This document shows, piece by piece, positions 21,127 through 31,900 of a stretch of 64,000 nt of DNA (its first letter is position 1; every line of letters starts with the position of its first letter). The position numbers were made by a program, and so were the translations under genes. Source of the DNA: Prevotella sp. (GTDB lineage Bacteria > Bacteroidota > Bacteroidia > Bacteroidales > Bacteroidaceae). Where the stretch lies: assembly GCA_016285055.1 (NCBI GenBank), contig JAEEPZ010000003.1:28450-92449 (forward strand), written 5' to 3'. The notes under the pieces are model-generated. The model worked only from the letters and a program-made list of their open reading frames with translations, did not search any database and had not been told where the DNA came from.

Positions 21127-22365
21127 TGTGGGAACACGAATTTCTCACAATTTTTATTTATGAATCATTCGTGGGTCATTTATGAATCATTCATGTTCTT
21201 GGACAAGCCAAGCGGCGTCGCAGACTTTTTTAAAACACGAATGACCATGAATTGAACACGAATGTTCAAGACTCAAACATGTGCGCAGCCCTGACCCTCC
21301 TTTTCCAAAGGAGGGTCAGGGGTGGTTTGTCAAAGATGTCCCAACTTATTTTCTAAAGGAGGGGAATGGCTGCGCCGTTTTGCCCGCCGCAGGGACTCCG
21401 TGAGGCCATCCCCTCCCTTCAAGGGGAGGGGTTAGGGGTGGGGTCTGTAATGTCAGTAATGTTCTTTGCTGCCACTTCTTTGCTGCCCCTTTTCGCAGTC
21501 ATTTCTTTGCAGCCATTTCTTTGCAGCCCATTCTTCGCTGAAACTTCTTCGGCCCCACTCTTCGCTGACAGGATATTACTGATATTACAGACCCCACCCC
21601 TAACCCCTCCCCTTGAAGGGAGGGGATGGCTGCGCATTGAGCTACGCGGCGGGCAAGGAGTGGCAAAAAGCTCCATGGAAAAGGAGGGGCCAGGGGTGGT
21701 TTCAAAGATGTCCCAACCTATTTCCAAAGGAGGGGAATGGCTGCGCCGTTTTGCCTGCCGCAGGGACTCCGTGAGGCCTTCCCCTCCCTTCAAGGGGAGG
21801 GGTTAGGGGTGGGGTCTGTAATGTCAGTAATGTCCTTTGCTGCCATTTCTTTGCTGCCCCTTTTCGCAGTCACTTCTTCTCTGCCATTTCTTTGCAGCCC
21901 ACTCTTCGCCCCCACTCTTCGCTGAAATTTCTTCGGCCCCACTCTTCGCTGACATGATATTACTGATATTACAGACCCACCCCTCGCTCGGCCGAAGGAC
22001 GCTTGCAAGGAAAGAACCCCTCCCCTTGAAGGGAGGGAATGGCTGCGCATTGAGCTACGCGGCGGGCAAGGAGTGGCAAAAAGCTCCATGGAAAAGGAGG
22101 GGAATGGCTGCGCCGTTTTGACCGCCGCAGGGACTCCGTGAGGCCTTCGGAATTTTCGTCCGAAGGCTTCGGACGAAAAGTCCGAAGCCTTCGGACAACG
22201 AGTCCGAAGCCTTCGGACGGAGTGTCCGAAGCCTTCGGACTTTTTTCATCTGCACCGATAGTAATCTTTTCAGCCCTTCGGGCTCTACCTGCGCCTCCGT
22301 TGCTGAGATGTGTAAAAAGAGTAGGGGAATGGCTGCGCCAGAAGAAAATGCATGAATCACCAAAG
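21127..22365. repeat. 1.2-kb repeat-filled region without genes
   Basis: After an A/T-rich stretch to about 21290, the region is built from two tandem copies of a unit of about 370 bp (roughly 21361-21731 and 21732-22098), with a third partial copy from 22099. Each copy starts ggggaatggctgcgccgtttt, carries the fold-back ccctcccttcaaggggagggg, then ctgtaatgtcagtaatgt and several ttctttgctgcc-like words, and ends with the inverse of these. Open frames within it merely follow the repeat and have no protein character. Confidence 0.8.
22143..22243. repeat. Tandem palindromes (TCCGAAGCCTTCGGA)
   Basis: Four 15-bp near-perfect palindromes stand at 22159-22173, 22181-22195, 22203-22217 and 22225-22239, exactly 22 bp apart, with a half copy at 22143. 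The 22-bp spacing places them on nearly the same DNA face. Confidence 0.85.
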
Positions 22366-22917
22366 TTAAGGCTTGGGGGCCTCAAACTTCTCTATGAAGA
22401 CGTGGGTGACGATGCCATTGGCACCGCAGAAGTAGATGCGGGGGATGATGGACGAGGCAAAGAGGCTGTAGATGCGGCGGTCGGGCTGCGCCGAATAGGG
22501 GATGACCAGTCCGTTGGCGGCCCAATATGCCGCCACGCTTTCCGCACCCTCTTCGCGGCTGATGGCCACCATCTGGAAGCCCTTGTCGTTGCGGTGCTGC
22601 AGGTAATAGTCGTTGAGCAGCGGCAGGTCGCGCTGGCAGTCGCTGCACGACGTGTTAAACAGCACGATGACCGTCTCGCCCGTCAGCTGAGCGGTAGTGA
22701 ACATCCCCGCCGTGCCGTCGCTGTCTACCATCTGCACGGTGAACAGCGGCATGCGGTCGCCCACTCTCACACGTTCTGTCGTCTCATCCTCGTCGTCGTC
22801 ACTCATGCTGCAGCCCGTTACTGCCGTCAAAGAGAATAACGCACACAAAAACACAAAGGCCCAAAGCACTTTGTGTCGCGTTGCAGCTCTCTGTGTTCTT
22901 GTGTCTTTGTGTTCCAT
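22366..22917 (-). CDS. TlpA-like thioredoxin-fold lipoprotein
   Basis: This 183-residue protein carries a lipoprotein signal with lipobox TAVTGC (Cys36), followed by the acidic S-D-D-D-E-D-E stretch that marks surface or outer-membrane lipoproteins in this phylum. The thioredoxin fold has the redox pair Cys91-Ser-Asp-Cys94 and a cis-Pro loop SSIIPRIYF. It probably reduces disulphides or a peroxide in the envelope. Its stop is 16 bases upstream of the end of no other gene on its own strand; the giant protein gene ends 16 bases before its start, so they may be co-transcribed. The codons for its signal peptide coincide with a fold-back DNA repeat. Confidence 0.8.
   Translation of the reverse strand: MEHKDTRTQRAATRHKVLWAFVFLCALFSLTAVTGCSMSDDDEDETTERVRVGDRMPLFTVQMVDSDGTAGMFTTAQLTGETVIVLFNTSCSDCQRDLPLLNDYYLQHRNDKGFQMVAISREEGAESVAAYWAANGLVIPYSAQPDRRIYSLFASSIIPRIYFCGANGIVTHVFIEKFEAPKP
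22838..22916. repeat. Fold-back microrepeat overlapping a signal-peptide sequence
   Basis: The left arm (about 22840-22860, cacacaaaaacacaaagg) and right arm (about 22890-22914, tgttcttgtgtctttgtgtt) are imperfect inverse copies around a caaagcactttg palindrome. On the minus strand they encode the N-terminus and hydrophobic core of the TlpA-like lipoprotein. Confidence 0.6.
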
Positions 22918-22932
22918 TGTAAACAGTAGCTT

Positions 22933-25900
22933 TTACTTCACGATGACCTTCTTCGTCTTACGGTCTTTCTCCGTCCGTGCCTCTATGACATAGATGCCGT
23001 CGTTGGCCACGGTGAAGCTGTAGTCCATCGACTGCGGTGTGGCTTGATGCACGAGTCGACCGTTGGTGTCGAAGCAGCGCACGCTGATGATAGGCTCTGC
23101 CGTAGAGGCAATCACCTTGACGGCGTGGCCCTCGGTGAATATCTGCAGGTGCGTCTCCTCAGCAGCCTCCTCTTCTATCAGTGTCTTCACCAGGTAGTAG
23201 CGGTTCTGCGTCTGTCCGCTGACGGTGAACTTCATGCCCGACTCTAATGGTGTCAGCTTCCGCTCCACGGCGTCGTAGAAGCTCACCGAGTCGCCCAGCA
23301 GCTCCACGCCCTGGAGCGTCAGCACGCAGGGTGCGTTGCTGCTCGACTCCACGCCAAGCGGCAGGCAGGTGAAGTCATGGATGCTGTTGATGGTGGTAGC
23401 CAGGCGTCCGCACAGCGTATAGACCGTAGGAATGTTCTTCAGGTCGCTGTTGATGAAGGTCTCCGTGTCCTCAGCAGGCAGGAAGTCGTCGCTGGCACTC
23501 TCGCGCAGCATCACCAAGGCACTGCTCTCGTCGGCACCGCGCTTTGCCGTAATGACCATGCCGAGCGGGCTAGTCGAATTACCGCCACGTGTTTGACGGG
23601 ACAACAGCGGGTACTCCTTATCATAAGTGACAGACTCATCAACACTAGGTGTATTTGGATCATCGGGGGTGATGGTCAGTGTCTCTGGTACATACTTGTA
23701 GATGGTCACCTCTTCCTCGATGTCTTCAAGTTTAAGAATCTTTATCGTCTCTCCAGGATTATCTGGATCATCTATTTCTTCATAAACAGGCACCTGCACT
23801 GGTTCTTTCTCTACTATTGTCTTTGTAACCATTTCACCATCTACTTCTACTTCTTCAGTGTATGTTTCACCATAGATGCCATTGCCATTCAAGTCAACGT
23901 CAATTGTTTCGTAGTCTGTAGAGGTTTCATCAGGGTTTTCTGTGTCAGGTATGCCATCATCGTCGGTATCAATCATCTTCCTCAAGGGCCTCATTACCTG
24001 AGACTGTCCGACAACGATTGTATACTTCGTACCCATGCCCTCTATCATACCGAAACGCGACTGAGCCTGCATATCCCTATTGAAGGTGACGGTGAGGTCG
24101 CCGCTGATGCCGGTAGCCTGCACGAAGAATCCCTGTCCTGGAGCTACGACAGCGTGGGGTAAGAATTGTAGCGTCTCTGGTTCAGTGGGTTCCGGGTCAC
24201 CGGCGCCTGGGGCAACGTAGTTGGGATTCTGATATTCAACAGCGTCTCCGTCAGAGGTAATCCATTCACCATTGGGTGCCAGCTGCACCAACACCTGGCG
24301 CGGGTTCTGGCCTTCAGCTGTTTTAGTCAGCAGCCAGTATTTTCTCTCTAAGCCAGACTTCACGTCGTTGGTCGTCTTCCCGTATGCGGGGTCGCCTTCA
24401 GAGGCATTGTCAATCTCGTCCTGTGTGAAGGTCACGGAATTGGCAGCAAAGAACTTTGCCATGTCCAATCCGCAGGTGAATGGGTTCTCCACCAAGTAGA
24501 AGCCTAAGTTGGAGGCTCCGGCAGGAACGGTCTCGGTGAAGCTGAAGTTTGCGCCATTCATACTCTGCAACGGTGCTTCTGTAGTCGGCACGCGGGTGTA
24601 GGTGCGCATGTCACCATAGATGCTGGCCTCAGTCTCTTGCCTCCATGATGTCATCTCGACGGGTGTTGTGTTTCCAGTCCCTTCGCCAGCAGTTCCCGTG
24701 GCAGTCACCTGCCACTGCACCTGGGGCAGCAGCTGGTCAGCCTTCAGGCGGCCGCGGTTCAAGGCGCGATTCTTGCTGCGCACATCGCTCAGCTCCGTGT
24801 CTGTTCCACCATCATCCGTATTGGTCTCAGAATATTTATAGTAGTCATACATCGTGTCCTCCTTTGGCAGACGGACGATAGCCTTGCCGCCACTGTTGTC
24901 ATTATTCTTCAGGTGGTTCATCACCATCACCGAGAATCCGCCCTTGGCATAGTCCACCGTGGCATCGTTGTAGGTGTTGCTCCAGATGCCCTTCATGGCC
25001 ACGTTGACCTTCTTGTCGCCCATAGGCTTGTAGCCTAAGCGGTCAAGATAGCGGTCAGCATTGGTTGTATCCCAATTGCTGTTGCTCCATTGTCCTTGCA
25101 AGGGAGAGCCGAGGTTCTCAGTCTGGCTGTCATCGTTGGTATCATAATCTGCCCCCACCTCATAGAGCACGGCCTTGGCCTTGTCCCAGCTGCGCTGGTA
25201 GATGGCGGGACTGTAACGGTCGTAGTCGTCATACCAGGACGGTTGATAGAGATAATAATAATCCGTGCTGCTGCTCACCTCGGTGTCTGTGGCAGGGCTA
25301 TAGTTCTCTCCACTCTTTGTGTACCAGCCCCGCTGCGATGGATTGTCTGTGGCTCGTGGATGAGCGACTTTGACGTAATGAGGTATAAATGTGACAGGGT
25401 CATAGTATGTCGTCTTCTGCTGGGCTGTTCCACTGGGAGCATACCACTCGCCGGAGATAGTGCCTTGCAGGGGCGAGCCAAGCAGGTACCAGCGCTTGTT
25501 GTCGAGCTCATACTCCACCCACGCGTTGTTGTAGTTCAGCAGGTGGGCGTTGCGCAGCTCCGTGCCGGGCTGGAAGGCAATCTCGTCGCAACTGTTCACC
25601 TTATACATCTCAGCGATAAGGTCGTTAGGATGGTCGGAGCGTCCCCTGTCGGGATTCGTCCCATAGGTCTCAGACCACATGCTATATTTTCGGGCCTGCA
25701 TGTCGAACTTCAAGATGGGCGTCGACGTGTCGCGCAGGTTGGGGAAGGGTGCGTCTTTCAGTTGGCCATTGTTCGCCGCAGTCTCCACGTCAAGGGCATC
25801 GTAGAGCTCAGGTGCGTTGCCCCACTCGTCGCTCTTCATCAGCACATGCGTGCAGTAGAGCGGTGTGAAGCCCTTGCGCAGAACCTGATCCTTACTGGGC

Positions 25901-28900
25901 TTGGCGTTAGCCTTCTTACTTGACGAGTAGTAGTTGTCTTTATTGGTGACGTATTCATGAAGCGGTGAGGCATTATTATACACGGCACCGTTAGCCCTGT
26001 ACAGCTCGTCGCCATAATAAGCATTGCTGATGGTTGTGTTGCCATCGGCACGCCGCCAGTTCTCATCGTTGTTCCAGTCGATGTTGCCGGCTCCGCCCGT
26101 CCACACCTCATAGTCGGGCACAATCTTCAGGTTGATGAGGATAGTGCCGTCGCAGGCATTGGAGTTGTCATCCTCCTGGAAGGGCAGGCTAAGCGTATAG
26201 TTATAGCCCTCGCGCACATTGAAGTCCTTGACGAAGTAGACGCTCAGGTAGTTTTTGTCAATCTGAGAGCTGATATTCACAGTGGCTCCCTGTTGCGCTC
26301 CCTCGCTGTTGTCCTTGGTATTGATGGCCTCTAACCGTACTATCCTTCCGACGACGGGCAGCGACTTGTTCGTGTTCATCTCCTTGGAAATCTTTTTGTC
26401 CCAAGTCAGGTCGTTGGAGGAAGCTAAGTAGATGTTGTCGTCTTGCGACTTCTTGATGACACCACCGGCACCTTCCGTCTGTGCATTGCGGATGGGCAGC
26501 CAGAGGTAGTTTACGTCATTGCTTGGAGTAGTACCCTCGGCATCCGTATTCTTCACAGTCTCAAACTGCGCAGCCTTGGCCAGTCGGATACTCAGCACTG
26601 GGTTGGTGCCTTCAGGGAAATTGTAACTATATGAGGAGAATCCATGCTCGCCCGGCACGAAGCCGGTTTGCAGCCTCGGGGCCTTCTGACCCAGCTTGAT
26701 CCGAACACCCTGCGGCTCGTCGCAGTAGAAAGCCACATACTCACTTGCTGAAGGATTCAGTGCCTGATCAAACATCTCATCGTGGATGGGGCAAGCCACC
26801 ATGTAGAAGTAAGGATCGCTGTCAAGCACTTGCTCTGCAGGAACGCTGACAGTCGTCTGGTGAAGCAGTAGCTCGCCAGTAGCCACCACCTCTTTCAGGT
26901 ACTTGATCATGGGCACGGTGAGATAGGGGATTTCTTCCTGATGCTTTGTGATGCCGTCTAAAGAGGTAATGCCTGGATAGTAGGCACGCATGGTGGAGAG
27001 GGCGTAGGCGAGGTAGACATCCACTCCGTCAATCTCCTTATGCTGCTTGTGATAGTTAGCCAAAGTAGCCCGCCGGTCTTCAGGATTAGTAGCCCGCTTG
27101 TTGCCCAACCACCAGTCGAAGTTCAGGTTCTTCATCTTCACCTCTTTGCCCTTGATGTCGTAGCCCTTCAGGTTGGTGAGCAGCGTGGGAATCTGTCCGT
27201 CGCACACCACCAAGTCCTCCATATTCTCCGCAGCGTCCAATCCCAGAACCTCAAGTGGTGGCTTAATACGGAACTCGCCGGCCTTACAACATTCAGAGCA
27301 GAGGTTGAAAGCCGTACATGGATTTCCAGATTCAAACGTCTGATTAGTGTTAATCACATAATAGTCGGTATTGGTTTCCCACTTCAGTCCTGTGTAGTTA
27401 CCGTTTATCACCACATAGTTCACATTGCCCTCCTCAGTCGCTACTACCTCACGGTAAACAGCATGATTCTTGTTCACGGCATCCGCAAATGAAAACTCAG
27501 GCATATAATTGTCATTTTCGAAAGTGGTGCTCCACGTGTAATACATCACGGAAGCTCCCATGTTTACCGTTGGAGAAGAAGAATGCCAAGTGGTTTTTTC
27601 TCCTAAGATGGCAGCATCGAAGGCGGTCTTGTAGGGTGAACCCTCCGTTGGGGATGGCAATGATGATAATTCACCTTTCTCTATGGCAAGTGCCAGCTCA
27701 TCTAAGGTAATTGTATTGAAATTGAAACCATTAAAGCCTGAAGGATACGTATTCAACAATTCTGTTCGGAAAGTATCAAGGAACTTATACTTATTCAAGA
27801 ACACAAATCCCTCTTCGGCTGTACTGCCATTCACATTTCTGGACGACTTCAGCTTGTTGTGGTCAATCCTTAGCTTCAGCAGGCGCATCTCGGTTACCGT
27901 ATTACCATCTTCATCGACGCTGACGCAGAGCGGCGTGTTGATATCGGCTTCCACCTTGGGTACAATAGCATATACCTCAATGTTGTCGAGCATAAAGTCA
28001 CCACCGTTAGAGCTGACGCAGTTGTTGTTCACCTCCATCCAATAGCGCTTGTATTTCTTATCAGTGGAGAACTCAAAGTAGAACTGTTGCCATTCCACAT
28101 GGCTATCATCGGTAGCTGTAAGCTCATAGCATTGCCCCGGGCAGAAGCGGTAGATTGTCTTAGTCTCACCATTCTCATCCTCACCTTTCATGGTGAGCGT
28201 AATGCCGCCAGGACAACGCTTATCTCTATCACTTGCGTCCCAATTCTTCTTGTTGGCACCCGATATCCAGCCCGTACACATCAGCTTGTCATTCTGACAG
28301 AAGTCTCCTTGGAAGCTGATAGAGCAGATGTCACCAGGCATTTCGGAAGCGTCGATATACATAAAGCCATCCTGCATGCCCGCATCTGGATCGATGCCAT
28401 AGCCTAAAGATGGATCTGTTTTCGTGTTTGATGGCAAGACGTCCTTTTGGTAGCCATAAGTTGTAAACGACTTAGAGACAAGTGCATACGAACCCCAGCT
28501 ACAGTTTTCTCCGTCGAATGAGTAATTCGTTTTATCAAATGGCAGAGGAATGGGACTGGAGTTAGGGATGTCACCATATGACACCCAATTGTCTGGATCA
28601 CTCTCGTTTTCTTTTTCGTTTACCCAACGGGGCAAGGTCCCATTATTATGTTTCGTGTCATACCATGATCCGTCACTTTTTTGCGGAATATGATAGAAAT
28701 TCTTCGTGGAAGCCGATTCACTTCTGTCAGGATAGTCAAAGGTAACTTTGGCAATGGGGGGGCCTGCAATGTCTCTAAGCTTGTTGGGGTCACGGTTAGT
28801 ACCCTTCACATCTCTCCAAGGTTTCGTCTGATTGTCAATCGTAGGGTCACTGAGCTTTTCGAAAATGATGGTATACCGGCATATCTGGTATTTATAAGTT

Positions 28901-31900
28901 GCTCCGCCTTTCGTGTACTCGAAATACGCTGTCAGTTCAGAGCTGACTGAATTCTGGCCTGATGGGATATCCACCTCGCCGTCACTTGGATAGTTGAACA
29001 CCATGAAACGGCTACCGCCATAATCTTTTTTATTGTAAACCTCGTCATAGAGGTAATAACCCTGGGCAACACCACTTTCTTTATGACCACCAAGCGAAAG
29101 ACCTGCATAGTTGTTTTGGAGTTCTATCTTGATTCTGCCTATACCTGAGCTTTCCGCCATCACAGCAGAAACCAGATGGTCGTCGAGGAACTTATTCATA
29201 GTTTCTTGGGTCACTTCGCCATAGTTCGTCGTGATTTCAGCATTATAATCGGTTTTGTTTTTAATGTAGTCATAGTCTATAACTCCTACGTATTCTTTTT
29301 TCTTTTCATCAAAAACAAATTCTTTGATAAAAGCTGGGTCATCGAATATCCAATAGTCACGGAACAGATGCCTCAGACTCAGGAAGTCACCCCGATAAGC
29401 CTCATTTTTATCCTGCTCATAATCGAGCCTCTTCACTGGGAAACGAATAGGCTTGTCCTCCTTCCAGCCATTACTGCCAGTAAAGTACATCAGCCGTTTG
29501 GCCATGCTCTTGGCATCGTTCATATTATAGATGTAGCGCATGGTGAGCGACGGCTCTTCAAGATTGCCGTTATATGGATCGCTGCCCTTGTATGTAAGGT
29601 CACTGTAACGCGACACATCGGCAGTGATAGGCAATTCCTCTTCCACGCCGAGAGGATTGGTGTAGGAGAACCGGTACTGTACGCACTGCTCTGCTTCGCT
29701 GTAATTCGGATAGTCGTCCCATCGCAACTTTTGGCCCGTTACCAGGCCATTCTTGTAAATGTAATACGCCACGCCGTTTCCACCGTCAACATTCAGCGAA
29801 ACATGCTGTTGCAGCTTGGCGAGGTTCTCCTCGTCGTTACCGATGTACCAGCGCTGGTAGAATACATGGTCGTTATTCACTCTCAGCGTGGTAGGAAGAA
29901 CAATCTGGCGAGTATTCCCTCTTCTGACGTAGTGGGTAATCATGAACTCGTTCACCATCTGCGGACCATTCGTATTTTTCCTCCAGTCAGAGTCGGCATT
30001 GCCTATCAGACCTTGGCTCTTGCCACTTTCAGTGACATAATTTCTCAGATACGATGTCTTGTGCTCCACCTCTCTGTATCTGTTGTCAATCACGATGTTC
30101 GCCTGCTTGGGGTCAACGTAATACCACTTCAGATAGAATTTATCATATAGACTGGTATTGGTCAGGCGCTCTCCGTCGGCTTTATTATTAGTTGTGCCGC
30201 CTGTTGACCTAATATATTTCAACAAAGGAGTCTTTAAGTAGAAATGCTGGTAATCATCCTCCTGCGACAGGAACAGCAGTTGCCGCTCGCCGTCAACATC
30301 AGAATAGTCAGCCAGCCAGCCTGTTTCGGTAAGCATCTTACCATCAACGCCATAACCATTATTAAAGCCTGCCAATACCCTATAATACTTGTCTTGATTG
30401 GGGTCAGGCACTTCCACGGGGTAAAAGGCGGCATCCCATAACTCATAGGGTGAGGTGTGCTTTTGAGTCCATTGTTCAACTTGCCAACCATCACCTTTTG
30501 AATAGTGCAGATAGCGGGCACCGGTAGTTTCCTTCAACAGTGTGATAGAGGTGATGGTGCCGTCAGGACTGTCAGAGGCAGTCTTGATAGCGTTCAAATG
30601 GGCGAAGTTGATATTTACATCGCTATTGCTGGGGGTATATTCCACTTCAACCCTCGGATTCTTGATGTAGCCTCCACCAGCTTGCAAGTTATAAACAAGA
30701 ATGGTCTTAAGTTTACTGTCTCTGAACGCTTCAGTAATATTAAAGGAGAGTTCTGTATCGTCTGAAGATCTTGACACTGTCTGCGTTTCATCCAAGATGG
30801 TGATAGAACGGTCGGCTGAGTTCCATGTCATTGCTGATGACCAAGGTGAGTTGTTATAACCTACACCATATTCCAAACCTCGTGCTGAAATCTGCTGGAA
30901 ATCACCTGTCAGCGTAACCTTAGAAATTGTTCCATTGATGGCGGTAGCATCCACCTGAAGGTAAGCGATGTTATTCACGCCATAACTTGTATTTGCGAGA
31001 TTAACAGTATTACCATTAGAAATCTTGTTGAATCCACAATAAGCAGGATATCCCGCTGCGACCTCTCCATTCGAAATATCTACAGCGTCGCTGCTACCAT
31101 TAACGTAGGTCATTTTCACGGCAGCTGTACCTGTTCGTGTTGGCAAGGTATGGTTAGAATTAAGTTCTAGATTCTTCAGACTAACCTCTATCGTTCCATC
31201 GTTGCCAATAGTGACGTTCTTCTCCACGATCGGACCCTCATTAGGAGTATTGGCTGGACCCTCCTGCCTGCTCAACAGCACACGTAGCTTCATTTCTTGT
31301 GTGCCGTTGATAATCATCTTCGAATATTCACTCAGGTCGGCATAGATGAGGCGGTCCACATTGCTAGTGCCTGCTACCATTGCGTTTTGGCCTATCTGTG
31401 CTCCGTTGCCTACGTTGAAATCCACAGCGGGGGAGTTGTTGGTCACAGTAGCGCCGCTGCCATAGCCATCCCACGTATGGAACATGTCTCGGGTCAAAGT
31501 GGATTGCTCGTAATTAACCTTCTGAATAGGCGTATATCTGTTTACATCAGTATTCTCAACATTGTATTTCGCGTTTATAACATCTTTTGCGCCTAAGATG
31601 CTATAATTGCCACTTGAATTAATCAGATAGTCGTTCGTTCCGTACTTCTTGATATAGAAGCCTCCGTCATCGCCCGACTCTTCCAGCGTCCACAGTCCGT
31701 CCTTATGATAGGCTGCTAATGTCGGCAATGAAGGCAGTGGTTTGTCTTTCGGTATAATTGACTGGCGCGATGACACGTCAGATGTCTGAAGAGTTCCAGA
31801 ACCGGAAACCTGATTGCCCGTACCTGAATAGGTAAGGTAGTGACGGGTAGTAGCACTAGCAGAATTGTCATTGTCTGTACCTTCTCCTCTATAATAAATA

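Noticed and set aside
21361..22243. CRISPR array
   Set aside because: The repeats are long, nested and partly inverted, and spacers are not unique sequences of even length. No cas gene is near. The 9-bp arrays at 42.8-48.2 kb were rejected for the same reason.
29176..30150. 324-codon plus-strand frame opposite the giant surface protein gene
   Set aside because: Antisense of a continuous 3220-codon frame with signal peptide and sorting tail; no independent support.
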